In this document: positions 52,455-60,626 of the stretch, piece by piece
Position numbering within the stretch: the stretch's first letter is position 1
Layout of the letters: each line of letters starts with the position of its first letter
DNA from: Paenibacillus lignilyticus
GTDB lineage: Bacteria > Bacillota > Bacilli > Paenibacillales > Paenibacillaceae
DNA: 64,000 nucleotides
Direction: 5' to 3'
Assembly: GCF_017942085.1 (NCBI RefSeq)
Contig: NZ_JAGKSP010000001.1
Location: forward strand, 744,001-808,000
Translations under genes and position numbers: made by a program
The notes under the pieces: generated by a model
The model's input: only the letters and a program-made list of their open reading frames with translations
Database searches by the model: none
Told to the model about the DNA's origin: nothing

Positions 52455-52497
52455 AAGTCAGGCTGAACGTCATCTTCATTGACGTTTAGCCTGACTT
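52455..52497. terminator. Long hairpin, terminator-like
   Basis: AAGTCAGGCTGAACGTCA (52455-52472), loop TCTTCAT, TGACGTTTAGCCTGACTT (52480-52497), an 18-bp stem with one 2-bp mismatch. It stands between the repeat array and the small gene at 52592. The tail TAATTAT is weak, so function as a terminator is uncertain. Confidence 0.55.
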
Positions 52498-52591
52498 AAT
52501 TATGTTGCTTACCACGGACACGCGCCAATACGGGCAGGCTGTATGGTTCATAACATAGACCAGCAGTATGTCAGAAGGAGGCATCGCGTCC

Positions 52592-52828
52592 ATGTTCTGC
52601 TGGATCGGAAAAGTCATCATCGTGAAGAACAACGGCACTGTCCTGTTCGGCGATGCCAATATTTTACCGGAGTTTGGTGAAAATCCAGAAGCTGAGGAAG
52701 AAGTAGACGAAGAGTTGGACGGAGAAGATGTCCTCGTCGATGAAGAAGTTACCGCAAACCGACGGAAGTCGAAGAAAGGCAAAAAGGCCGCTTCTCCCGT
52801 TGGCAAGAAAAAATCCAAGAAACGCTGA
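52592..52828 (+). CDS. Small protein with acidic centre and Lys-rich tail
   Basis: A 78-residue protein that I do not recognise. A hydrophobic beta-like N-terminus (MFCWIGKVIIVKNNGTVLFG) leads to an acidic stretch (EAEEEVDEELDGEDVLVDEE) and a basic tail (KKGKKAAS, KKKSKKR). AAGGAGG lies 10 nt before the ATG at 52592; an ATG at 52568 would add 8 residues. The basic tail could bind nucleic acid or an anionic spore or wall polymer. Low-complexity composition leaves real doubt. Confidence 0.5.
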   Translation: MFCWIGKVIIVKNNGTVLFGDANILPEFGENPEAEEEVDEELDGEDVLVDEEVTANRRKSKKGKKAASPVGKKKSKKR

Positions 52829-52848
52829 ATGATGTTCAACGCATACTT

Positions 52849-52920
52849 GCAGTTTGCGATTCGTGGTTTGCGGTCTGCGGTTCACGCTTCGCGGTTTGCG
52901 GTTTGTAGTTCGCAGTCGCG
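52849..52920. repeat. Degenerate GCGGTTTGCG short tandem repeat
   Basis: About seven 8-10-bp units of the type TTCGCGGTTTGCGG run between the small gene and the downstream end of the dehydrogenase gene. No hairpin with a T-run was found for the minus-strand operon. Confidence 0.65.
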
Positions 52921-53001
52921 CTTCTCAGCTAACTCCCTGCAAATCGCTTATCGGTTGGTCCCTTGTCCCGCGAATTCTAGGCTTGTCCTAGCGTGCCCTC
53001 T

Positions 53002-54003
53002 TTAAACAAGCGACCAATCAAATACAAAACCAAGCGAATGGTTACGCTGTTCGGCTAAATCCTCATACACGGCAGCCGCTTCCTTAGGCGAAACGACCTC
53101 GTACAAGCCGTCTACCTTCACTTTTCCGGCAGCCAGCCATTGCAGCGCCCCTGCCAGATTCGTGAAAATTCCCGGCTCCGCCGCGCTTACGGCATGGGTC
53201 GGGATATCCCATTCCCAGCCGCTGCGCAGCACCACATAGTTATAGAAAACATGCTGCAGCAGCTCATGCGCATACGCTTCCGTCTGCCTTCCCCATGGCA
53301 CGCCGACCATAACGACCTCGCCGTTCTTGCCAACCATGCGGCAGCCGTCGAGTACCGCCTGCTCATGTCCCGAGCATTCCACAACAAGCGCGAATTTCCC
53401 TCTCTGAGCAGGATCATCCACCGGCGGCAGATTGGATACCGTCGCACCGCTGCCTGCTCCTGCATCTGATCCACGAGCAGCAGCTTCACGCTTCCACGCA
53501 ACCGGATCGTAAGCCGTAACGGAATAACCGCTCGCCGCGAATAGCTGCGCCGCCATATTGCCCACCAAACCCAGCCCGCTTACCATCACCCGCTGCGGAG
53601 GCCTCGCCTTTGTCGTCGATAACGTCGACATGCTGACGCTCATCATTCTCGCGAAGACTGCCACTGCCGGGGACAAGCCCTCCGGAAGCAGCAGCGCTTC
53701 CGTCTCCCTTACACGCTGCACGGAGCGATGCGGTCCCATGCAGAAAGCCAAGTCTCCGGGCTTGAAGGCTTGCACTTCACTGCCAACCTCTTGGACCCGA
53801 AAAACCGCGGCATAGCCCGGAATGCTCGTAAAATCAGCCCGCCCAAGATACAACGCGAGCTCGGTACCTGTACTGATTAGCGTAAACAACGTTTCACCTA
53901 TGATTTCGTTCGACTGCAACAGCTCAGCTCCGCGATCCATCGCTTGAAGTTCGATTTGGCGAATGCCTGCCAGGACAAGTCCTGCATCCTTCCGATGCGT
54001 CAT
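53002..54003 (-). CDS. MDR-family (alcohol/sorbitol-dehydrogenase-like) oxidoreductase
   Basis: A 333-residue medium-chain dehydrogenase/reductase. The N-terminal GroES-like part has SNEIIGETLFTLISTGTELALYLG and IPGYAAVFRVQEVG; the Rossmann motif is VMVSGLGLVGNMAAQL. The usual zinc Cys and His ligands (GHE, CxxC) are not seen, as in the zinc-less subgroup. The ATG overlaps the TGA of the TIM-barrel gene by 4 bp, repeating the dehydrogenase/isomerase coupling seen at 19874. Confidence 0.88.
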   Translation of the reverse strand: MTHRKDAGLVLAGIRQIELQAMDRGAELLQSNEIIGETLFTLISTGTELALYLGRADFTSIPGYAAVFRVQEVGSEVQAFKPGDLAFCMGPHRSVQRVRETEALLLPEGLSPAVAVFARMMSVSMSTLSTTKARPPQRVMVSGLGLVGNMAAQLFAASGYSVTAYDPVAWKREAAARGSDAGAGSGATVSNLPPVDDPAQRGKFALVVECSGHEQAVLDGCRMVGKNGEVVMVGVPWGRQTEAYAHELLQHVFYNYVVLRSGWEWDIPTHAVSAAEPGIFTNLAGALQWLAAGKVKVDGLYEVVSPKEAAAVYEDLAEQRNHSLGFVFDWSLV

Positions 54004-54833
54004 CCCAGCAACACCCCGATCGAATCCGCTGTTGCCCGAATATAGTCCGCGGCCATTCGGTATTCGGAATCGCTGTCCAGATGCTCCAGCATGAGCGGCA
54101 CGTCACGGTCCAGCTTCGCTAATTGACGCAAATATTGCGCATAATCCAGCTTGCCCAGCCCCGGACGCGTTTCGTCCAAATGAACGACCATCGACGATCC
54201 GAGCACGATATCCTTGGCATGGCAGCTGCGAATATACGGACCCAGCTTCTCGAAACATTCCTCGATCAAAGCACCGTTGCGGTAAAAGAGCTGCGGACTG
54301 GTCACAATGTTGACGGGGTCCAAATGAACGGCAAAGGCTTCCCGATCGATCGCCTTAATGAGCTGCAAGTAGCTGTCCACGGTGTCGGGATACATCCACG
54401 GCATCATTTCCAGCGTATAATACGTGCGCTCGGGTTTCACATGATCAATGATTCCGCGGACCGTTTCTACAATCAGCTCGAAGGTGTCCGCAGTCAAATT
54501 CGCCGGGTCGTGACCATCCCACTGCTCGCCTAACGAACCGGCAATGTTGACGCAGCAGCGCGCCCCTGCCAGCTCTGCCGTCACGAGCTTCTTCTTGCAG
54601 TAGCGGATTGCCTGCTCCCGCACCTCCGGGTCTTGGCTTAGCGGGTTGCTCCACGCCCCCGCTTCTGCAATGACGATGTCCGCCTTAGCCGCAGCGCGAA
54701 CATAATCCTCGATTCGCGCCGCATCATCCACATCCGGAAAATAAGCAGCCGTATAACCGCGTTCGACGTGCGCGGCAATCCAGCGTTCCGGATCAAGCGT
54801 TTGCCTGGCCAATATCGGGCCTCCGAGCCTCAT
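54000..54833 (-). CDS. Sugar phosphate isomerase/epimerase-like TIM barrel
   Basis: A 277-residue AP-endonuclease-2-type barrel; candidate metal ligands occur in YYTLEMMPWMYPD, AVHLDPVNIV, IRSCHAKDIV and LMLEHLDSD. GAGAGGA lies 10 nt before the ATG. It is coupled to the MDR dehydrogenase downstream. Confidence 0.88.
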   Translation of the reverse strand: MRLGGPILARQTLDPERWIAAHVERGYTAAYFPDVDDAARIEDYVRAAAKADIVIAEAGAWSNPLSQDPEVREQAIRYCKKKLVTAELAGARCCVNIAGSLGEQWDGHDPANLTADTFELIVETVRGIIDHVKPERTYYTLEMMPWMYPDTVDSYLQLIKAIDREAFAVHLDPVNIVTSPQLFYRNGALIEECFEKLGPYIRSCHAKDIVLGSSMVVHLDETRPGLGKLDYAQYLRQLAKLDRDVPLMLEHLDSDSEYRMAADYIRATADSIGVLLG

Positions 54834-54924
54834 GAGGGATCAATCCTCTCTGTATTATTTTTCCTACTGCAAGTATTCCGTCATTACAGCCCGAAATCCT
54901 GCCCCGAGCGGCGCCATTACCAGC

Positions 54925-54965
54925 AAAAAAACAGCAGAAACGGTCTACGATCCCCGCTCCTGCTG
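54925..54965 (-). terminator. Terminator of the GHL6-type glycosidase gene
   Basis: On the minus strand CAGCAG and CTGCTG close a loop with extra pairing, followed by seven T. It lies 15 bp after the glycosidase stop codon. Confidence 0.75.
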
Positions 54966-54979
54966 CTTCTTACTTAAAT

Positions 54980-56968
54980 CTACTTCGCGACATCAATCAC
55001 GACCATTTGATGGCATTCGATTCGATCTACGGTATACGTCAGCTTCCCGTCTTCCTGCACGAACGACAAAGCGGCTTGCTGCGGTGCCAAGTAGACGTTC
55101 TTAACCTCTTCCTGCAATTGCAAGGATACCTTCGTAGCATAAACCGGTAAAATATCCTCAATAATCTCAATCCCATTGCCGCGTTTCACCGGTGTCGCAT
55201 ACAGCAAGTGGTTGATGTATCGGCTTTCTGCCGGCTGCCGCTGAAGGGTCACTATGCCTTGCGCCGGCAAGGAGGTATCGATCGTTTTGTTGCCGCCCAG
55301 CAATTTATTCAGGGCATAGATCACCGTTTCCCTCAAGATCAAGCTGCCTTTCGTCCCGTAATCCTCGAAGACATTCCAGGCGATATAGATGCCGTCCGGC
55401 CCTTCCACCATGCCGGGTCCACCGTCGCGGCGCGAGCTTGGCGTATGCTGATGCGAGCAGAAGGCGAAGACATCCCGGTTAAAATACGGATCCTCCCGCC
55501 GACCAAGCACAGCTCCGCCTGCTCCATCTTCAAGTTCAACGCGTTGACCTTTGCCATAGAATATAAATGCGGCCCGGCCGAGATCCTGTACCTCAAACGC
55601 CGGACGGAAATAATCCGGCTGAAAGCCGTTCTCGCCCAGCCATCGAGCGCCAAATGAAAGGCCGAACCCGCTTCCGTCTTCCTTTAAACCCGACCGTCCT
55701 GTTGCCAGCACCTTGCCGCCATCATTCAGATAACGCCTAAGGCTGGCGGTTAACCGATTGCCGAGCAGCACTTCGTCAGGCAAAATAATAACTTTGTAGC
55801 CGGAGAAATCCGCATCCATATCGATTACGTCAAACAGAATTTTGCCTTCCAGCAGCATCCTTACCGCACCCGCATCGGAATGCCCCGTGAAATCCACTTG
55901 CCCCGACGTCTTGTGAACCCCGACAGCCTCAAGAGAGAGCAAGGCAACATCGGCCACATTCACGGTATCCGTGCACCAGGCTTCTTTCTGCTCCACCTCG
56001 CGGTAGGCGCGGCCAATCAGTTCATAGGTCGCCTCATCCATGACGCCGTCCGGATGGAGCTGGTCGCCGATTGAGCAGCGAGCCCCGTTCGCGATGCTAA
56101 GCGCGGTCTCGTAGCGCAGTGCGTTCGGATGTTTATAGCCGCCGAATTCCCCCCATGACGTATGGAACTTGCCGGTCATGCCCAGATATGGCATGCCAAG
56201 CGTCTGCGAATAACGCGCCGACAATGGGAAGTGATCATACCCCCAGCCGCCGGTAGGCAATGATTCCAGCTCCAGATGCGTGTTCAGCTCGGCCAAGTCG
56301 CGTCGGCCTCGGCGAATATGCCCGCCATTTTGGAAGATAGGCATGCCCGGCTTTAAGCCATGGATCAGCTCCTTCACCGCTTTCCCATAATGGGCATAAG
56401 TGCGTTCGCCCAGCGCCAGCACATCTTCCGCATTGCGCGGGTCTTTGCCTTCGCGTCGCAGATCCGCCACGCAATAGTGGCAGTAGCATTGACGGACGCC
56501 AACGATATCAAGGAAGATCCCATCCGCATCATAGCCTCGAACAACCTCTTCGATCTGCTTCAGCAGCATCTCCAGGTAAGGAGTGTTCATGCAGAACTCA
56601 TGATAACCCGGCTGCATGAAATTTTTGACCCAGCTCGTTCTCTCTTCCTGATCGCGGAACAGCCATTCCGGATGGCGTCTGGCCATCTTCTCATCCAGCC
56701 CCGCGGAAATATAGACAGGCGTCTTAACGCCGATTTCATGCGCCGCTTCAATCATTGCGCCAAGCAAATCAAACCCCAATCCGGGATGGCGCTCATTGGC
56801 TTCGCTCGGGTGGTAAGCCCAGCCATGATGGCATTTGGAGAACACCGTAATGGAATCAACATGGCCTTTGCGCAGCATCTCTTGGAACTGCTCCTTGGAG
56901 AACTGACTGCCAATGCCCGGAATGGCCTCTGAGGTATGAAAATCAAGATGAACCTGTCTAAACCGCAT
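54980..56968 (-). CDS. GHL6-type glycoside hydrolase with trimerisation-like domain
   Basis: A 662-residue cytoplasmic protein. The TIM barrel begins RFRQVHLDFHTSEAIPGIG and contains HVDSITVFSKCHHGWAYHP, GVKTPVYISAGLDE and DADGIFLDIVGVRQCYC with two Cys (CHYCV), landmarks of the hypothetical glycosyl hydrolase 6 group. A beta-galactosidase trimerisation-like domain follows (about 390-560; YKVIILPDEVLLGNRL), then a beta domain. The ATG at 56968 is chosen because the family starts here; an upstream open frame to 57229 overlaps the divergent AraC gene and looks non-coding. No biochemical activity is established for this group as far as I know. The divergent AraC protein probably controls it. Confidence 0.85.
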   Translation of the reverse strand: MRFRQVHLDFHTSEAIPGIGSQFSKEQFQEMLRKGHVDSITVFSKCHHGWAYHPSEANERHPGLGFDLLGAMIEAAHEIGVKTPVYISAGLDEKMARRHPEWLFRDQEERTSWVKNFMQPGYHEFCMNTPYLEMLLKQIEEVVRGYDADGIFLDIVGVRQCYCHYCVADLRREGKDPRNAEDVLALGERTYAHYGKAVKELIHGLKPGMPIFQNGGHIRRGRRDLAELNTHLELESLPTGGWGYDHFPLSARYSQTLGMPYLGMTGKFHTSWGEFGGYKHPNALRYETALSIANGARCSIGDQLHPDGVMDEATYELIGRAYREVEQKEAWCTDTVNVADVALLSLEAVGVHKTSGQVDFTGHSDAGAVRMLLEGKILFDVIDMDADFSGYKVIILPDEVLLGNRLTASLRRYLNDGGKVLATGRSGLKEDGSGFGLSFGARWLGENGFQPDYFRPAFEVQDLGRAAFIFYGKGQRVELEDGAGGAVLGRREDPYFNRDVFAFCSHQHTPSSRRDGGPGMVEGPDGIYIAWNVFEDYGTKGSLILRETVIYALNKLLGGNKTIDTSLPAQGIVTLQRQPAESRYINHLLYATPVKRGNGIEIIEDILPVYATKVSLQLQEEVKNVYLAPQQAALSFVQEDGKLTYTVDRIECHQMVVIDVAK

Positions 56969-57092
56969 ACGCTTCGCCCCTATCCTCGTAGTCAATCTTT
57001 CTTCACTATTACATAGTCGTTGCACGGGAGGATAGAGATGGAATAGACTTGTTATAGCACAAAATCGACCTATTAGGAGAGGACCCTCTACG

Positions 57093-57965
57093 ATGGAATG
57101 TTTACAGCTTCCTATCCCTCCGCTTCCGCAATTCGTAACCGTCGGCCATTCCATATGGCGGCCGGGCAACCAGCATTTCAAGCGGAATTTTCCCATGTAT
57201 GACATGCTGCTCGTGATCAAAGGTACCATTTATATGACGGAAGATGAGCGGCCTTATGCGGTTGGTGCAGGTGATCTGCTTCTTCTCGAGCCCGGTCATA
57301 CCCATGTCGGTCATCGGCCCTGCGACGAAGATACCGAGATCTATTGGATTCATTTCTATCACCCACTACCTGCCGTCTCTCTGAGCAGCCACCAAATCTC
57401 CTGGTCCTCCATTCTTGAACCGGGCACAGATGCCGATTTCCTTCCGCGCAGACAATCGTTGTTTCTGCCGAAATGGGCGAATATCGACCCGAAGCCGCTG
57501 CTGCCAATACTTCGTGAAATGCTGACGATTCAGCAGAAGCTGAATTTGGAGAATGCGGCGCGTCTGCATGGATTGCTCGTTCGATTGCTGGAGCAGCTGC
57601 AGCAGCTAACGATAGAATCGACGAAGCCGTCGCGCTCGCTTACACTAAGCCGCCGGCTGGAAGAGTTTTTACCCCGCTTCATCAAGGAGCCGTTTCACTC
57701 GGCTTCGCTGGAGGAACAGTTTCATTTTAATGCCGAATACCTGTCTCGTTGTTTAAAGAAACATACCGGCAAAACGCCTGTCCAATACATCCGTTATTTA
57801 AAGATCGAAGAGGCCAAGCGGCTTCTCGCAGCAGGCGAGCTGCCCGTTCCCGTCATAGCCGAAGCCATCGGCGTTGAGGACTATAATTATTTCATCCGGA
57901 TGTTCAGGGAAACGACCGGTCAGACGCCGGGAGATTACCGCAGTTCGCGACAAGGATTAAGTTGA
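57093..57965 (+). CDS. AraC-family transcriptional regulator
   Basis: A 290-residue regulator. An N-terminal cupin (GDLLLLEPGHTHVGHRP) senses a sugar-type ligand; the C-terminal pair of helix-turn-helix motifs (about 195-285) includes NAEYLSRCLKKHTGKTPVQYI and IGVEDYNYFIRMFRETTGQTP. AGGAGAGG lies 10 nt before the ATG. It is divergent from the GHL6-type glycosidase gene and followed by a DUF1349 gene. Confidence 0.94.
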   Translation: MECLQLPIPPLPQFVTVGHSIWRPGNQHFKRNFPMYDMLLVIKGTIYMTEDERPYAVGAGDLLLLEPGHTHVGHRPCDEDTEIYWIHFYHPLPAVSLSSHQISWSSILEPGTDADFLPRRQSLFLPKWANIDPKPLLPILREMLTIQQKLNLENAARLHGLLVRLLEQLQQLTIESTKPSRSLTLSRRLEEFLPRFIKEPFHSASLEEQFHFNAEYLSRCLKKHTGKTPVQYIRYLKIEEAKRLLAAGELPVPVIAEAIGVEDYNYFIRMFRETTGQTPGDYRSSRQGLS

Positions 57966-58029
57966 GGGCAGGACATTTCGTTTGCGAAGAGAATGTTATG
58001 TAAGAGTGAGAATTTCAGTGAAATGAGGG

Positions 58030-58614
58030 ATGATGGTGGAAGCGAATTTATTGCTCAATCTGCAGCCGGAACGGACGATGCAGTGGATGAACGAACCGAG
58101 TCATTCGGAGCGCGGCGAGAACGGTGAACTAATCATTGAAGCTCCGGCGAATGCTGACTTCTATCAGGATCCGGCAGGCAAACACGTTGTCAGCTCCGCA
58201 CCATTCCTGTATAGGCCGGTTACGGGGTCTTTCGTACTGACTACCAGATTAAGCGCCTCCATGACGCACAAATATGACTCGGGCTGTCTGATGCTGATGG
58301 TAGACGACCGAAATTGGGCGAAGCTATGTTTCGAATATGACGGCGAATGCCCTACCATCGTGTCTGTTGTCACGAAAGATGGCAGCTCAGACGACTGCAA
58401 TTCCGAGCGCGTCGAGGTAGAGAAGCCGTATTTGCGCATAACGCGAGACGATAATTGTATCTCCTTCCATTATTCAGCGGATGGTGAGCTGTGGCGGCAA
58501 ATCCGATATTTCGGCATGAATCTCCCTTCCACTTGCTTAACGGGCGTAGTTGCGCAATCGCCTCAAGGGACGGGCTGCCTCGTGAAGATAGATGAACTGA
58601 CTTTAACCGCTTAG
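58030..58614 (+). CDS. DUF1349-family protein
   Basis: A 194-residue concanavalin-like beta-sandwich. Family landmarks are HVVSSAPFLYRPVTGSFVLT, SGCLMLMVDDRNWAKLCFEY, SVVTKDGSSDDCNS and SPQGTGCLVKIDELTL. These folds often bind glycans. No signal peptide. GAGGG lies right before two adjacent ATG codons (58030, 58033), so the exact start is open. It is 64 bp after the AraC gene. Confidence 0.85.
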   Translation: MMVEANLLLNLQPERTMQWMNEPSHSERGENGELIIEAPANADFYQDPAGKHVVSSAPFLYRPVTGSFVLTTRLSASMTHKYDSGCLMLMVDDRNWAKLCFEYDGECPTIVSVVTKDGSSDDCNSERVEVEKPYLRITRDDNCISFHYSADGELWRQIRYFGMNLPSTCLTGVVAQSPQGTGCLVKIDELTLTA

Positions 58615-58728
58615 CCCCTTCCTAACCGACAGCTGCGATCCACTGACTCCGACCAGTTCTTCCATCCATACCGTCTGCGCCTATTGACGTGCCTATTCCG
58701 AAAATGAATCCCTGGAGTGAGCGAATTC

Positions 58729-59862
58729 ATGAATGAGAAGATGAATGAAATCAATCGGTTCTTCGACATGTATCAGAAAGAAATTATACATAACTGGATC
58801 ATGCGGCTGGAACAGAACTATCCGAATCAATATGACACCGCTACGCTTCAAGAACAAGGCGAACGCTACATCATTCTAATATCGGATATCCAGATCCCAA
58901 TTGAGGAGCATCCCATATTTGCCGAGTATAAAGAGTGGTGCGACCTGCTGTTTAATAAAGGGATCCCCATTGATCATATTTTAAAAAGCTCATTGTTTTT
59001 CCGGGAAGCGTTTCTCGAGAAAATAGCTGTCATTGAGGTCGAAGTTTCTCAGCTTGCCGCTATTATTTCAACCATCATCACCAGAATCGATGCCTTCCAA
59101 GCGACAATCTACACTTACTTCTTCGATCATACCCGCGGCAAGATGGAGCTGCAGGATAAATTGATCGAGGATATTCATGCGGATAAACTCAACTTAATCG
59201 GCAAAATGGCGTCCAGCATGGCACACGAGATTCGCAATCCTCTGACATCCATCAAAGGTTTTCTCGTATTAATTCGTAAGTCTCTGCCACTGGATTCGCT
59301 TGGCAGCATCGAGAAATATCTGGACATCATCGACAATGAATTCCGTAATATCGAAATGCAAGTCACCGGATTTCTCAGTTTCTCCCGAAAGCCGATCGCG
59401 GATGAGCAGCGCATCCTCATGCCGCTGCATGAGGTCATTGAGAAAACGCTCCTCCTCGTCAACCCGCTGCTGTTGAATGAGAATATCGAGCTTTCCTTGC
59501 GGCTGCAGGATGATCTGCAGGTGGAGGTTCAGAACCTTGCCATTATTCAGGTGTTCTCGAATCTGCTGAATAACGCCATTGACGCGCTGCGCGAAACGGA
59601 CATCCATCATCGCAAAATTACGGTGCTTACCTTCGCTGACGGAGCCCATATCTACATTCGTTTCATCAATACCGGACCGGAAATTCCGGCAGACATTCAA
59701 TCGACCTTATTTGATCCGTTCGTCACGGGCAAATCGGACGGTACCGGCCTTGGACTCGCAATTTGCAAGCAAATCGTGGAACGCAATAACGGCACCATCA
59801 CGTTCGAAACGAACCGCAAGGAAACCACGTTTACGCTGCGGTTTCCGGCACTTGCCGATTAG
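58729..59862 (+). CDS. Cytoplasmic sensor histidine kinase (sporulation-kinase-like)
   Basis: A 377-residue soluble kinase. The all-helical N-terminal sensor region (about 1-140) is followed by an H-box with His166 in SSMAHEIRNPLTSIKGF, an N-box (VFSNLLNNAIDAL) and a catalytic domain ending GTGLGLAICKQIVERNNGTI. The G1 box reads NTGPEIP instead of DxGxG, so the Asp that normally contacts adenine is Asn and a Gly is Glu. The H-box is of the KinA/KinB type. No response regulator lies beside it, which fits a phosphorelay kinase. GGAG is 11 nt before the ATG at 58729; a GTG at 58717 is possible. Confidence 0.88.
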   Translation: MNEKMNEINRFFDMYQKEIIHNWIMRLEQNYPNQYDTATLQEQGERYIILISDIQIPIEEHPIFAEYKEWCDLLFNKGIPIDHILKSSLFFREAFLEKIAVIEVEVSQLAAIISTIITRIDAFQATIYTYFFDHTRGKMELQDKLIEDIHADKLNLIGKMASSMAHEIRNPLTSIKGFLVLIRKSLPLDSLGSIEKYLDIIDNEFRNIEMQVTGFLSFSRKPIADEQRILMPLHEVIEKTLLLVNPLLLNENIELSLRLQDDLQVEVQNLAIIQVFSNLLNNAIDALRETDIHHRKITVLTFADGAHIYIRFINTGPEIPADIQSTLFDPFVTGKSDGTGLGLAICKQIVERNNGTITFETNRKETTFTLRFPALAD

Positions 59863-59877
59863 CTGCCGGTCAGCAAG

Positions 59878-59924
59878 AAGCCTCCTGCACGCAACCGAAG
59901 AGGTGCGCTCAGGAGGCTTTATTT
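59878..59924 (+). terminator. Terminator after the sensor kinase gene
   Basis: AAGCCTCCTG (59878-59887) pairs with CAGGAGGCTT (59910-59919), extended by GCAC/GTGC inside; TATTTG follows. It may also serve the converging acetyltransferase gene. Confidence 0.85.
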
Positions 59925-59947
59925 GTAATCAGATTGAGATTTCCGCT

Positions 59948-60499
59948 TCAAGTTATGGATGGTTTCCATTCCGACTTCAGCAAACCGTAGACCAGATGAT
60001 CGTGATACTCTCCCTTGTTATACTCCGCTTCTCTGATGATTCCTTCTTGCACAAATCCAAGCCGCAGCGGGATGGCTTTACTCCTCGCATTATCCACTCT
60101 TACTCGAATTTCGATCCGGTTCAGCTCTAATTCCTGAAAGATATACGCAATCATCTTCCTGCAAGCCTCTGTCATGAATCCCTTCCCTTGATGCTCCGCA
60201 CTCAGCCAATAGCCGATTGACGTCTTTCTGTGTTTCCAGTTAATATCATGGACGCTAATATTGCCTATGTAACGATCCTGATAGAAAATACCGCAGGAGA
60301 CACCGTTGTTGCCGGTGAATCTCTTCAGCTCATATTCAATATAGAGTTTCACTTCATCCACGCTTGCCGTCGTAAGCGCCCAAGGCAAGAACTCCCCAAG
60401 ATACTCTCGATTCTTCTTGATCGCGGCATAGATGTCATCGGCATGATTGATCTGCAAAATTTGCAATTTCAAGTCCGCGTTTATCGTGTAACTGAACAA
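59948..60499 (-). CDS. GNAT acetyltransferase (RimJ/RimL type)
   Basis: A 183-residue acetyl-CoA-dependent N-acetyltransferase. The sequence includes the typical ISVHDINWKHRKTSIGYWLS, the CoA loop AEHQGKGFMTEACR, and LNRIEIRVRVDNARSKAIPL followed by LGFVQEGIIREAEY. Members of this subgroup acetylate protein N-termini or small molecules. It stands alone on the minus strand. Confidence 0.93.
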   Translation of the reverse strand: MFSYTINADLKLQILQINHADDIYAAIKKNREYLGEFLPWALTTASVDEVKLYIEYELKRFTGNNGVSCGIFYQDRYIGNISVHDINWKHRKTSIGYWLSAEHQGKGFMTEACRKMIAYIFQELELNRIEIRVRVDNARSKAIPLRLGFVQEGIIREAEYNKGEYHDHLVYGLLKSEWKPSIT

Positions 60500-60579
60500 A
60501 GACTCACGCTCCTTCGAAATCGAGATGCGGTAGACCTAGCTTCATTTAGTATAACAGGAACTGGAAATTGAGGGATATC

Positions 60580-60618
60580 AAAAAGAAGATCGAAATGTCC
60601 AAACCGACATTTCGATCT
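60580..60618 (-). terminator. Terminator of the GH78 gene
   Basis: AGATCGAAATGTC (60587-60599), loop CAAACC, GACATTTCGATCT (60606-60618), followed on the minus strand by TCTTTTTG. It is just downstream of the rhamnosidase stop codon. Confidence 0.92.
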
Positions 60619-60626
60619 CTCGCAGG

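Noticed and set aside
52258..52482. Plus-strand frame of 74 codons with 17-residue periodicity
   Set aside because: The periodicity is a by-product of the 51-bp DNA repeat; there is no ribosome site and the array's other units are out of frame.
56969..57229. 87-residue N-terminal extension of the GHL6-type protein
   Set aside because: It overlaps the divergent AraC gene, has no domain or signal features, and the family begins at the ATG at 56968.
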